Positions 15,623-24,271 of a stretch of DNA of 64,000 nucleotides are shown one piece after another; the first letter of the stretch is position 1, and every line of letters begins with the position of its first letter. Made by a program: the position numbers and the translations under genes. Origin of the DNA: Mycolicibacterium sp. P9-22. Lineage in GTDB: Bacteria > Actinomycetota > Actinomycetes > Mycobacteriales > Mycobacteriaceae. The notes under the pieces were generated by a model, which did no database searches, had not been told where the DNA came from, and saw only the letters and a list, made by a program, of their open reading frames with translations. The stretch is taken from contig NZ_NPKP01000006.1 of the NCBI RefSeq assembly GCF_008329585.1, forward strand, positions 248,001 to 312,000, in the 5' to 3' direction.

Positions 15623-17061
15623 CCGGTGCACCAGTCGGACTGCTGATCGGCGGGGACCGGATCACCTCGACCGAATCGACGCATGAGCACATCTTCCCGG
15701 CCACCGGTCGTCCCAATGCGACGGTGGCGCTGGCCGGCGCCACCGAGATCGACCGTGCGGTCGGCACCGCACGCGAGGCCCAGCGGGAGTGGGCTTCCCA
15801 GACAGTCGATGTGCGCCGCGACCGGATCATCGATCTGGCAGATGTCGTGCATGACCACCTCGACGAACTGGCCGCGCTGAACGTGCAGGACTACGCGGTA
15901 CCGATCTCCTTCGCCGGCACTGCGCTGATGTTGGAGAGCTTCCTGCGCCATTTCGCCGGATACGCCGACAAGATCACCGGGTCGAGCACGCCGGTGAGCG
16001 GATCGTTCGACGTCAACCTCGTCGAGCGGGAACCCTACGGTGTGGTCGGGGTGATCGCCCCGTGGAACGGATCGCTGGCGGTGGCCGGGTCGTGCGTGGC
16101 ACCGGCCCTTGCCGCCGGCAACGCCGTCATCTTCAAACCATCCGAACTCGCGCCCCTTGCCGCGCTGCGCTTCGGCGAGCTGTGCCTGGAAGCCGGGCTG
16201 CCCGCCGGGTTGGTGAACGTGGTACCTGCGGCCGCGGCGGGCGGCGACGCGCTGGTGCGGCATCCGGGAATCCGCAAGGTGCACTTCACCGGTGGAGGCA
16301 CCACCGCTCGCGCGGTGATCCGCGCGGCCGCCGAGAACCTGACACCCGTGGTCGCCGAGTTGGGCGGGAAATCGGCCAACATCATCTTCGGCGATGCGGA
16401 CCTGGATCAGGCCGCCATGCTATCCGCGCACCAGGGCCCCCTCATGCAGTCCGGCCAGAGCTGCGCATGTGCAAGTCGGCTGCTCGTGCACGAATCGATC
16501 TACGACACCTTCGTGGAGAAGTTCCTCGGGGTGATCCGCTCTGCCACGGTCGGCGACCCGTTCGACCCGAAGGTCAGATTCGGCCCGGTCATCTCCGCCG
16601 GATCACTCACCCGCATCCTGGAAACCGTCGACGCCGCAGTGAGCACCGGCGCGGGTGAGCTTCTCACCGGCGGCAAGCGGATAGGCGGTGAACTGGCGCA
16701 CGGCTTCTACGTCGAGCCCACGGTGTTCGCCGACGTGGACAACGCGTCACCGCTGGCGCAGACCGAGACCTTCGGCCCGGTGGTCTCCATCATCAGGTTC
16801 ACCGATGACGACGAGGCCGTGCGCATCGCCAACGACACGATCTACGGACTGAACGCGTTCGTGCACACCCGTGATCTACAGCGTGCACATCGGGTGGCCC
16901 AGGCACTGGAATCCGGATCGGTGTGGATCAACGCGATCAGCAGGATCGCCCCGCAGGGACCCTACGGCGGTTACAAGCAGAGCGGTTTCGGCCGCACCGG
17001 AGGGGTTGAGGGATTGCAGGAATTCCTGCAGCCGAAGAATATCCGCATCGGAATGGGCTGA
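15619..17061 (+). CDS. NAD(P)-dependent aldehyde dehydrogenase
   Basis: The 480-residue aldehyde dehydrogenase has the oxyanion motif PWNGS, the general-base Glu in VAELGGKSAN, the nucleophilic Cys in QSGQSCACASRL, and the ETFGPVVSI and YKQSGFGRTGG signatures. It would oxidise the aldehyde formed by the preceding SDRs to an acid. The ATG at 15619 overlaps the CMD gene stop; an in-frame GTG at 15607 is a less likely start. It closes the operon that begins at 13170. Confidence 0.9.
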   Translation: MTGAPVGLLIGGDRITSTESTHEHIFPATGRPNATVALAGATEIDRAVGTAREAQREWASQTVDVRRDRIIDLADVVHDHLDELAALNVQDYAVPISFAGTALMLESFLRHFAGYADKITGSSTPVSGSFDVNLVEREPYGVVGVIAPWNGSLAVAGSCVAPALAAGNAVIFKPSELAPLAALRFGELCLEAGLPAGLVNVVPAAAAGGDALVRHPGIRKVHFTGGGTTARAVIRAAAENLTPVVAELGGKSANIIFGDADLDQAAMLSAHQGPLMQSGQSCACASRLLVHESIYDTFVEKFLGVIRSATVGDPFDPKVRFGPVISAGSLTRILETVDAAVSTGAGELLTGGKRIGGELAHGFYVEPTVFADVDNASPLAQTETFGPVVSIIRFTDDDEAVRIANDTIYGLNAFVHTRDLQRAHRVAQALESGSVWINAISRIAPQGPYGGYKQSGFGRTGGVEGLQEFLQPKNIRIGMG

Positions 17062-17077
17062 GCCGGCAGACCAAGCC

Positions 17078-17107
17078 TGATCGATCGATCGATCCCACTG
17101 TTACAAT
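17078..17107 (+). promoter_or_regulatory. Promoter with TGATCGATC operator for the TetR gene
   Basis: TGATCGATCGATCGATCC (17078-17095) is a GATC-periodic palindrome followed by a good -10 hexamer TACAAT (17102-17107). The same box occurs as TGATCGATCGATCA at 24092-24105 and TGATCGATCGACAA at 24217-24230. It lies upstream of the TetR start at 17167 and suggests autoregulation. Confidence 0.6.
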
Positions 17108-17166
17108 TCGCCATGCTCTACACGCTGCACGGCGGGCGGTTCCGCCTTTTGTCGCGAGGCGACTGA

Positions 17167-17793
17167 GTGGCGACCGCACGCACACCCAAGTCACCCGATA
17201 CAGGTGCCAGGTTCCGGCTCATCGAGGCCACAGCGAAACTCATGCGCGACGAGGGGTACGCGGCCGCCACCTCTCGGCGGGTGGCTGCGGAAGCGGGCGT
17301 CAAGCAGGCGCTGGTCTACTACTACTTCCCCACCATGGACGACCTGTTCGTCGAGGTCCTGCGCGCAGGCGCCGACGCCTCGCTCGAACGGATGCGGGCC
17401 GCACTGACCGACGCGGATCCGTTGCGGACGCTATGGGAAATGAACAGCGACTCCCGACTGACCGGTCTCAACACCGAGTTCATGGCACTTGCCAACCACC
17501 GCAAGACAATCCGTGCGGAGCTTCGTGCCTACGCGGAACGGGTCCGCGATATCGAAACCGCCGCCGTCACCGTCGCACTGCGCGCCAGAGGCGTGGACCT
17601 CGACAGGTTCCCGCCGGTGGCCATGTCGATGCTCATCGCCCAGACCGCACGTAGCCTGTGCAATGAGGACGCGGTCGGCGTCACACTGGGACATGCCGAG
17701 ATGCGTGCGTTCGTCGATGCCCAACTCGCCACGTTCGCCGATGCATCGAAAGCCGCGCCATCGGACGATGCACGAGGCAGCGGCAGCGGATAA
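17167..17793 (+). CDS. TetR family regulator, candidate controller of the P450/SDR locus
   Basis: The 208-residue protein has a TetR DNA-binding domain near residues 16-62 (SRRVAAEAGVKQALVYYYFP) and a helical C-terminal domain. The start is GTG 17167. It lies 105 bases after the aldehyde dehydrogenase operon and has its own promoter with a TGATCGATC palindrome. Because the same palindrome occurs in the divergent promoter between the ferredoxin/P450 operon and the mycofactocin SDR at 24056-24271, it may regulate that locus; this is inference. The C-terminal tail is rich in Ser and Gly and probably disordered. Confidence 0.86.
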   Translation: MATARTPKSPDTGARFRLIEATAKLMRDEGYAAATSRRVAAEAGVKQALVYYYFPTMDDLFVEVLRAGADASLERMRAALTDADPLRTLWEMNSDSRLTGLNTEFMALANHRKTIRAELRAYAERVRDIETAAVTVALRARGVDLDRFPPVAMSMLIAQTARSLCNEDAVGVTLGHAEMRAFVDAQLATFADASKAAPSDDARGSGSG

Positions 17794-19686
17794 TTACTGC
17801 CCGGTGGCAGGCGATCGATGATCCTCACCGTCCAGAGTCGTCACGAGTTCGCCACCGATATCGGCACGGTGACCGACGCGAGCGGGCGGCGTGATCACGA
17901 ACCCCACGGTCCCTGCGGTCTTTCTGGAGCCATGTTGCTTGCCGCTCAGTCTGAGATCTGAGTGCCAGACGTAGGGTGCGGCAGTCGCCGACTCGGTGCC
18001 GTCGATGGTGTTGATACCATCGTGGCTGTAACCACGGTAAGCGACCTCGATGCGGGCGATGGCCGTCTTCTGCGGATTCTCCGTGATGACCACCGTCGCC
18101 TCCCCCGAGGCGGCTCCGCTGAGCGTGTAGGTTCCGCCTGCCACGTGTGACCGGCGCGGAAGCGGATCTCCAGGATTCACCAGAACGGACCACGGGATGT
18201 CATCGGTGAAGGTGCCCGGCGCTGAAATCGGCTGCGGTTTTCGATCGGTGAGGTCGGCGATGATGAGGCGAGTGCTTCGCCCACCCGGCTCCTTCGATAC
18301 GGGGCAGTCCGGCGCGGTGGACTGGCCCGGACCACACGCCGGTGGCGCGACCATGGCCTGCCAGTAGACGATGGACGTACCGTCGGGCGACCAAGCCGGG
18401 TCGGCACGACCGTTCCACAGCGGGTCACACAGGCTGCCGCTGCCAGGCGTTGGTTCGGCACAAGCATTGAGCTGCTGTACTTTTGCGTGATCCTGATCGG
18501 TGCGGACGAGGAACGGCTGAAAGAACCGGCGGTGGCCGTTGTTGTAGAGAAACTGAACCGATCCGATGTTCACCATGTCGATGAGGGGCGGAACGCCGGG
18601 AAGTCCACCGGCGAAGTTCATCCGGTCGTTCACAGTGCCGTCCATGAACACCAGTGACCGATCATCCGGAGACATATCCGCCGGGTCGGTGTAGGCGGGG
18701 CCGCTGGTCAACCTGCGGGATTCGGCCGTGCGCAGATCGGTGGTGAAGATGTCGAAGTTCCAGGAGTCGAGGGTACCCACGCCCAACGCCGATCGACCGT
18801 CACTGGTGAATCCGCGGAACTCACCGATCATTGCGGCTGGTTCGCGGAACAACAACCGCGCCGGATCGGCGGGATCGACCTCGAAAACACTTGCGTAGCG
18901 CCGAGAATCAGAGCCGAGTAGGTAGCGGGTCCGGCTCAGCTCATAGCGCCTGGCGGCATCATCGAAGGTCAGCTCGGCGAATACCGCGAACTGGTCGATG
19001 AACACTCCGTTCTCGATCACCGGCTCGCTGAAGCCCACGTGAGCATCGTCGGGATGTAAGCGCAATTCGCGCATCGTGGCATCCGGCCGGTGCGCCGCAA
19101 TCGGGTAGATCCTGGCGTTCTCCGGGCTGCACGCCTCGTCGATGATCGAGTTCGCACCACAGTCGAACACGTTGGTTCCCATCAACACCCGCCTGCCGTC
19201 CCGGAAGGCCTGCGGATGGTCCACGAGGATTTCGCCGTCTCCACCAGTACCAGGCTGCCTATTGGCGCCGAATTCGTCACTCATTCCGCAGGTCAGGCAC
19301 TTCCACCCGTCGCCGTTGGCAAAGAGAGTTCCGTCGGTCTTGACGATGATGACCTGGTCGCCTGAGTACTCGCTGCGTGGTGCGGACGCGACGGGAGCCC
19401 CTGCGAAGCGGATGGGCAGCAGCACATGACGCGCATCCCACAGATAGCTGGGACCTTCGGCGATACCGTGGTCACCCGGATCGATACAACCCGTAGTGTG
19501 CGTGCACGAGCCGGGCACGGTCGAGGGTGCCGTCGGCGGAAGTGGCAGCGAGCGGAGCGCGACCGCTTCGCCGGCCTTACCGGGCCCGGCAGGAAGCACA
19601 GGTGGGGGAACCGAACATCCGAGTGCGAGCGCCGGGACGATCAGCAGTGCCGCCGAACGGTGCAACCAGTCTCGCCACGTGCGCAT
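17794..19686 (-). CDS. Secreted lipoprotein with beta-propeller (PD40/TolB-like) repeats
   Basis: The 630-residue protein starts at ATG 19686 with a lipoprotein signal: RTWRDWLHR, a hydrophobic stretch and the lipobox LALGC (Cys about residue 24). The mature part contains repeated WD40/PD40-like blades, seen as MSPDDRSLVFMDG, AWSPDGTSIVYW and FTSDGRSALGVG, so a periplasmic or surface-anchored propeller is likely. It contains several Cys pairs (GWKCLTCGM, VFDCG, DEACS), probably disulfides. It is divergent from a MarR regulator, with direct repeats between them. Its substrate or partner is unknown. Confidence 0.8.
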   Translation of the reverse strand: MRTWRDWLHRSAALLIVPALALGCSVPPPVLPAGPGKAGEAVALRSLPLPPTAPSTVPGSCTHTTGCIDPGDHGIAEGPSYLWDARHVLLPIRFAGAPVASAPRSEYSGDQVIIVKTDGTLFANGDGWKCLTCGMSDEFGANRQPGTGGDGEILVDHPQAFRDGRRVLMGTNVFDCGANSIIDEACSPENARIYPIAAHRPDATMRELRLHPDDAHVGFSEPVIENGVFIDQFAVFAELTFDDAARRYELSRTRYLLGSDSRRYASVFEVDPADPARLLFREPAAMIGEFRGFTSDGRSALGVGTLDSWNFDIFTTDLRTAESRRLTSGPAYTDPADMSPDDRSLVFMDGTVNDRMNFAGGLPGVPPLIDMVNIGSVQFLYNNGHRRFFQPFLVRTDQDHAKVQQLNACAEPTPGSGSLCDPLWNGRADPAWSPDGTSIVYWQAMVAPPACGPGQSTAPDCPVSKEPGGRSTRLIIADLTDRKPQPISAPGTFTDDIPWSVLVNPGDPLPRRSHVAGGTYTLSGAASGEATVVITENPQKTAIARIEVAYRGYSHDGINTIDGTESATAAPYVWHSDLRLSGKQHGSRKTAGTVGFVITPPARVGHRADIGGELVTTLDGEDHRSPATGQ

Positions 19687-19715
19687 CGCCACCCCATTCC
19701 GAATTACATCTTTAG

Positions 19716-19738
19716 AGATACATTTCTGAAGATACATT
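19716..19738. promoter_or_regulatory. Direct repeats in the lipoprotein/MarR divergent promoter
   Basis: AGATACATT occurs at 19716-19724 and again at 19730-19738, 14 bases apart, in an AT-rich gap of 53 bases between the divergent starts (19686 and 19740). A related TTACATCTTT lies at 19704-19713 on the opposite sense. They are likely MarR half-sites or an overlapping promoter. Confidence 0.45.
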
Positions 19739-19739
19739 G

Positions 19740-20156
19740 ATGACCATGGATCGCCAAGAACTGCATCGGCTGGGCCGTCGCCTCGTCGAGTTGTCACGGC
19801 ACGTTGATCTGCACTCCGGCGATGTGCGACCAAGTCCTGCAGCTGAACTGGTGCTGGCGGATGTGATGTTCCATCCGGGTAGCACTGTCACAGAGGTCGT
19901 GCAACGGACGGGTTTCACCCAGAGTTATGTATCGCGGCTCGTGGCAGAGCTCGTCGAGCAGGGTGCGCTGAGCACGCGCGCCGATACAGCAGATCGCCGC
20001 CGAACCATCGTCGAACCGACTGCGAAGCTCAGCACAGCGGCCCGACGCAGAACGGCTTCGCTGGATGAGGTGCTGGTGTCAGCCCTCGGGGATCCCGAAA
20101 GGGCCCGAAGTGTGATGGCGACTCTCGACCAACTTGCGGCACAGCTACGCGACTAG
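19740..20156 (+). CDS. MarR family transcriptional regulator
   Basis: The 138-residue winged-helix protein of MarR type has TVTEVVQRTGFTQSYVSRLVAELV as the DNA-recognition region (about 49-72) and DTADRRRTIVEPT as the wing. The start is ATG 19740, with an alternative ATG at 19746. It is divergent from the beta-propeller lipoprotein gene, which is its likely target. Its stop overlaps by 3 bases the stop of the convergent esterase gene. Confidence 0.84.
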   Translation: MTMDRQELHRLGRRLVELSRHVDLHSGDVRPSPAAELVLADVMFHPGSTVTEVVQRTGFTQSYVSRLVAELVEQGALSTRADTADRRRTIVEPTAKLSTAARRRTASLDEVLVSALGDPERARSVMATLDQLAAQLRD

Positions 20157-21046
20157 ACCACCAGCCGGTCACGCAACCAGACGCCCTGTGCCCGGACGAA
20201 ATTCCGGGCCACCGCGGTCTTCGGCGCCACGGCGTCGAACCCGTGGAAAGCCCCCGGTACGGTCACCAGTTCGGTGCACACCCCCGAGGCTTCGAGCCGC
20301 CCGCCGTATCGCACCGCCTCGTCATGGAGCAGATCGAAGGTTCCCACACCTATCCATGCCGGCGCGAGACCGCTCAGATCATCGCGGCGAGCGGGCACAG
20401 CCGTATCCGGGTCGGCGCCGCCGAGGTAGGAAGCCCATCCGCGGCGGTTGCTCGCCGCGTTCCACAGGCGGCGCTTCGCGGCATCGGGATCAGCAGCGGA
20501 ACCCGTGCGGTCATCGAGCATCGGATAGATGAGAAGCTGTGCTGCCAGAGACATCTCACTTCTGTCACGGACTCGCAAGGCCAGCGCCGCTGCCAGTCCG
20601 CCGCCGGCGCTTGCGCCCGCCACCGCAACCCTCGCAGGGTCCACGTCGGGATGACCTGACAGCCAGTGCAACGCCTCGTAGCAGTCATCGAGTGCGGCCG
20701 GATACGGGTTGGCCGGCGCCAACCGGTACTGCACCGCTGCCACCGTCGCCTCGATCTCGCCAGCCAACCGTGCGCACAGCCCGTCATCCATGCGCGCGTC
20801 ACCGAGCAGGTAGCCGCCGCCGTGGATCCACAGCAGGGCACTACCGTTACTCCCGTACCGCGGCTGATGCACCCTGACCGTCACACCCGAGCTCAGCACG
20901 ACGTTACGGACCGCCGGTGGGTCCCGTCGCAGCACTGGCAGCCGTCGAAACACCGGAACCGTCAGCGGTGTCACCAGAGTTCGCGGCAGCGCTCTGGCAT
21001 ATCCCTTGAGTTCGGGGTGAAACGCCGCCCCGGGCCGGTGCAACAC
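20153..21046 (-). CDS. Alpha/beta hydrolase, HSL family esterase
   Basis: The 297-residue protein has the hormone-sensitive-lipase (hydrolase fold-3) signatures: oxyanion motif HGGGYLLGD (75-83), nucleophile elbow GASAGG (Ser146), the catalytic Asp region GTFDLLHDEA and the His in AFHGFDA. The start is GTG 21046, 14 bases after the aldehyde dehydrogenase stop. It is the last gene of the ferredoxin-P450-ALDH-esterase operon. It probably hydrolyses an ester or lactone that arises in the same oxidation pathway, or frees the P450 substrate from an ester. Confidence 0.86.
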   Translation of the reverse strand: MLHRPGAAFHPELKGYARALPRTLVTPLTVPVFRRLPVLRRDPPAVRNVVLSSGVTVRVHQPRYGSNGSALLWIHGGGYLLGDARMDDGLCARLAGEIEATVAAVQYRLAPANPYPAALDDCYEALHWLSGHPDVDPARVAVAGASAGGGLAAALALRVRDRSEMSLAAQLLIYPMLDDRTGSAADPDAAKRRLWNAASNRRGWASYLGGADPDTAVPARRDDLSGLAPAWIGVGTFDLLHDEAVRYGGRLEASGVCTELVTVPGAFHGFDAVAPKTAVARNFVRAQGVWLRDRLVV

Positions 21047-21060
21047 GTGTTCTTCCGCGC

Positions 21061-22515
21061 CTACAGCTGCGTGTAGACGGCCTTGGTGTGCAGGTAACTC
21101 TCGACACCCTCCCGGCCCCATTCGTGGCCCCAGCCGGACTGCTTGTATCCGCCGAAGGGCATTACCGGGTCGAACACCATCTGGCAGTTCAGCGATACCG
21201 TTCCGGACTGCAGTCGCTTGGCCAGCCGATGGGCTCTGCCGATCTCCCGCGTCCAGACGGTGGCCGCCAGACCGTAATCGGAGTTGTTCGCCAGCGCGAC
21301 CGCCTCATCGTCATCGTCGAAAGGCAGGACGGTCACCACCGGCCCGAAGATCTCCTCTTGGTAGAGCCGCATCTGCGGATCGACATCGGCCAGGACGGTG
21401 GGGTGCACGAAGTAACCGGGGCGATCCAGCCGGTGACCGCCCGTGACAATCTCGACTCCGTCGTTTCTGCCCTCGTCGATATAGCCCATCACCCGATTCA
21501 GTTGCTTGCCACTGATCAGAGGTCCGATAAGGGCGTTCTCGTCCTTCGGGCCCCCCAGCTGGAGCGAGTTGGCAATTCCGGCAATACCTTCCAGCACTTG
21601 CTCATACACGCCTCGTTGCACGAAGACGCGTGAGCCGGAGATGCAACCCTGACCGGAGTGGATGAAGATACCCATCGCGGCCATGGTGATCGCCGTGTTC
21701 AGGTCGGCATCGTCATAGATCAGGACCGGCGATTTACCGCCCAGTTCCAGCGTGACCCGCTTCAAGTTCCCCGTCGATGCGGCCACGATTCGCTTGCCGA
21801 TCTCGGTCGACCCGGTGAACGCGATCTTCTCGACATCGGGATGCTCGGTGAGCGCTGCCCCGGCGGTGTGGCCGTACCCGGTCACCAGATTCACCACGCC
21901 CTCAGGCACTCCCGCCTCGGCGAGGATGCGCATCAGGAGCAGCGCCGACAACGGTGTTTCCTCGGCCGGCTTTACGACGCTGCTGCATCCTGCTGCAAGC
22001 GCAGGCGCCAACTTGGTACAGGCGTTGAAAACCGGTCCGTTCCAGGGGAATATGAGGCCGACGACTCCGTAGGGCTCCTTCAGGGTGTACCCGTGCATCG
22101 TCGAGTACGCGCCGGTGATGCCACCGGTCATCTGAATGTCGTGTGCTATTCCGCTGACCTTGGTACACCAGCCGGCGTAATAGCGGAAGATATCGGCACC
22201 GGTGCCCATGATCATGTGCGCCTGGTTGTAGGGCATACCGGTGTTGAGTGAATCGATCTGCGCGAGGTCCTCGGCGTGCCTGTCGATCAGATCGGCGATC
22301 TTCCACATCACCTTGGCGCGCTCACTGCCCGGCTTGCCCTGCCACACTGCCGATTCGAATGATGCCTTGGCCCGCGCGACGGCCTCGTTGACAGCCTCGG
22401 CGCCGCCGTCGGCGAACTCGGAGATCTGCTCCTCGGTGGCCGGATCGATGACAGGGATCGACTCTCCCGCACCCGGCCGCTCGCGTAGTTCGTCGAGCAC
22501 TGCCTGCAAGGTCAT
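21061..22515 (-). CDS. NAD(P)-dependent aldehyde dehydrogenase
   Basis: The 484-residue aldehyde dehydrogenase has FPWNGPVF, the Glu in TLELGGKSP, the nucleophile Cys in HSGQGCISGSR, EEIFGPVV and FGGYKQSGWG. It is part of an operon with a ferredoxin and P450 upstream and an esterase downstream. It would convert an aldehyde, produced by P450 hydroxylation and mycofactocin-SDR oxidation, to a carboxylic acid. It resembles the terpene and phenylacetaldehyde-type branch in general features; the substrate is not defined. Confidence 0.9.
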   Translation of the reverse strand: MTLQAVLDELRERPGAGESIPVIDPATEEQISEFADGGAEAVNEAVARAKASFESAVWQGKPGSERAKVMWKIADLIDRHAEDLAQIDSLNTGMPYNQAHMIMGTGADIFRYYAGWCTKVSGIAHDIQMTGGITGAYSTMHGYTLKEPYGVVGLIFPWNGPVFNACTKLAPALAAGCSSVVKPAEETPLSALLLMRILAEAGVPEGVVNLVTGYGHTAGAALTEHPDVEKIAFTGSTEIGKRIVAASTGNLKRVTLELGGKSPVLIYDDADLNTAITMAAMGIFIHSGQGCISGSRVFVQRGVYEQVLEGIAGIANSLQLGGPKDENALIGPLISGKQLNRVMGYIDEGRNDGVEIVTGGHRLDRPGYFVHPTVLADVDPQMRLYQEEIFGPVVTVLPFDDDDEAVALANNSDYGLAATVWTREIGRAHRLAKRLQSGTVSLNCQMVFDPVMPFGGYKQSGWGHEWGREGVESYLHTKAVYTQL

Positions 22516-22553
22516 TGTTGTCCTCTCCTCGGTGTCGGGGTCCCGTGTGCTCG

Positions 22554-23834
22554 TCAGGCTGACGGTGTGTACTCGATGCGCAATTGCGTCAGCCCGCGCA
22601 GCAGGAAGGTCGGTTCGTAGGTGTAGTCACGGCGGTCCGCCGGGCCATGCACCGACTCGTCGATGCGAATGTCGCTCATCCGATCCAACATTCGGCGCAC
22701 GGTGATCTGCCCCTCCACGCGAGCGAGCGGAGCGCCGGCACACGTGTGGATTCCTCTGCCGAATGCAATGTGCTCGCGCACGTTCTTGCGGTCGGGCCGG
22801 AATTCGTGCGGGTCCTCGAACTTGCGGGGGTCCCGGTTGGCCGCTCCCAGGCAAAGCATGACGACGGTGCCCGCCGGCAGGTGCACGCCACCGAGCGTGG
22901 TGGTCCTGCGGACGAGCCGGAAGTCGATCTTCGTCGGGGAGTGCATCCGCAGAGCTTCCTCGATGAACGTCGGGATCCCTCCCGGATCGTCACGAAGCGC
23001 CTGCTGGTACTCCGGGCGGTCACCGAGGGTCTGCACCGCGGCGCTGAGCAGCTTGGTCACGGTTTCCTGGCCGGCGGCGAACAGGAAGGTGGCCGGCTTG
23101 GCCACCTCGATCAGTTCCGGCGTCGATCCGTCCGGGTAGACCGCGGTGGCCATTCCCGAAAGCACATCGTCCTGCGGCGCCCGGCGGCGTTCGGCGAGGT
23201 ATCCGACGAACTTGTCGTCGAGGTATTGCAGCGGGTCCAGACCGACCGGCTCACCGTCGAGCGCGCCCACCCTGTTGCCTTCGGGGCGTTCGGCGCCGAG
23301 CGCTGCCAGGAACTCCGGACGATCCTCGGCAGGGACACCGAGCAGGTCGATGATCGCGGACGTGGCGAACGGTTTGGCGTACTCGGTCAGGAACTCACAA
23401 CGCCCCTTGTCGATGATGGCGTCGATGGAGCTGTCCACCAACTGCCACATGTACTCCTCGTTTTCTTTGAGCCGCCGAGGTGTCAGCAGCTTGCTGAGCA
23501 ACGATCGCGCCCGCTCGTGGGCCGGCGGGTCCATGACCACCATGTGCTCATAGATCGGGAACAGGTGCCGATGCTCCTCGATCTGTGCACTGATGTCATC
23601 GCCTTCGGGAATGAAAGGCAGCGGGGGGAACGGCCCGCCGATGGCGTTGACCGCCGAGAAGGACTCGTGGTCCTTGAAGGCGGCCATCACCTCCTGGTAG
23701 CCGGTGACGGCGACGACGCCGTGGTGCGGCTCCCTGGTCACGGGGCCCTGCTCCCGCAGGTAATCCCAGTACTCGTAGGGACTCTGACTCACGGCCGGAT
23801 CCGAGAAGAAGTCGACGGTGGCGAGATCGGTCAT
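22554..23834 (-). CDS. Cytochrome P450
   Basis: The 426-residue soluble bacterial P450 has the heme-thiolate motif FGRGIHTCAGAPLAR (Cys365), the EEALR helix-K motif, FRPDR, and the I-helix AAGQETV, in which Glu-Thr replaces the usual Asp-Thr. The start is ATG 23834, overlapping the ferredoxin stop (ATGA), so electron donor and P450 are translationally coupled. An NADH-dependent ferredoxin reductase is not present nearby. The operon with ALDH and esterase and the divergent mycofactocin SDR suggest hydroxylation of a hydrophobic substrate. I do not assign a CYP family. Confidence 0.92.
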   Translation of the reverse strand: MTDLATVDFFSDPAVSQSPYEYWDYLREQGPVTREPHHGVVAVTGYQEVMAAFKDHESFSAVNAIGGPFPPLPFIPEGDDISAQIEEHRHLFPIYEHMVVMDPPAHERARSLLSKLLTPRRLKENEEYMWQLVDSSIDAIIDKGRCEFLTEYAKPFATSAIIDLLGVPAEDRPEFLAALGAERPEGNRVGALDGEPVGLDPLQYLDDKFVGYLAERRRAPQDDVLSGMATAVYPDGSTPELIEVAKPATFLFAAGQETVTKLLSAAVQTLGDRPEYQQALRDDPGGIPTFIEEALRMHSPTKIDFRLVRRTTTLGGVHLPAGTVVMLCLGAANRDPRKFEDPHEFRPDRKNVREHIAFGRGIHTCAGAPLARVEGQITVRRMLDRMSDIRIDESVHGPADRRDYTYEPTFLLRGLTQLRIEYTPSA

Positions 23835-24055
23835 GGGACGGGTTGTCCTTTCGGGTCGTCGATGAGGCTGATCGCCCCGCGTGGGCAGGCGTCGATGGCT
23901 GCGCTGACCTGATCCCACAGATCGTCAGAGGGCTGTTTGACGCATTCTGCGACATCGTCGTCGGAGAGATCGAAGACCTCCGGAGCTGATTCGAGGCAGA
24001 GCGCATGCCCCTCGCACAGACGCGGGTCGACCCACAGTCGTTTCCGCACGGTCAT
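23831..24055 (-). CDS. Ferredoxin with C-x2-H-x2-C cluster motif
   Basis: The 74-residue ferredoxin has cluster ligands Cys14, Cys20 and Cys57 (DACPRGAI), with His17 at the place of the second Cys. This variant motif is typical of actinobacterial ferredoxins that serve P450s, with a [3Fe-4S] or His-ligated [4Fe-4S] cluster. Start ATG 24055 gives the family length; the frame extends further upstream without conservation. It lies directly upstream of the P450 and is first in the operon. The promoter carries a TGATCGATCGATCA palindrome. Confidence 0.88.
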   Translation of the reverse strand: MTVRKRLWVDPRLCEGHALCLESAPEVFDLSDDDVAECVKQPSDDLWDQVSAAIDACPRGAISLIDDPKGQPVP

Positions 24056-24091
24056 GTCCTGACACCTCGCAGCACCGGGATCCACCATCCT

Positions 24092-24230
24092 TGATCGATC
24101 GATCAGCTTCACTGAGTGCGCCATGCTTATCACGACATCTGGACAGCGGTCAATCATCGTTGGTGACCGTCAGCGCTACGGCGGTTGACAGTGTTCCAGA
24201 TCGATGCCACGCTTCCTGATCGATCGACAA
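24092..24230. promoter_or_regulatory. Divergent promoter with two TGATCGATC boxes
   Basis: TGATCGATCGATCA (24092-24105) is a perfect 14-base palindrome near the ferredoxin/P450 operon start. TGATCGATCGACAA (24217-24230) is an imperfect copy near the SDR start at 24272. The same box precedes the TetR gene at 17167, which is therefore the best candidate regulator for both directions. Confidence 0.65.
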
Positions 24231-24271
24231 ATTTCCGCTATCAATGGACCGAACAGAATCGAGGTGGCCAC

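Noticed and set aside
17078..17096. GATC repeats as a CRISPR or microsatellite array
   Set aside because: There are only four units in a row with no spacers; the palindrome with copies at 24092 and 24217 fits an operator better.
22584..23912. Long plus-strand open frame opposite the P450 gene
   Set aside because: It is an antisense shadow of the P450 with low-complexity Arg/Val/Gly-rich text; the P450 motifs on the minus strand are decisive.
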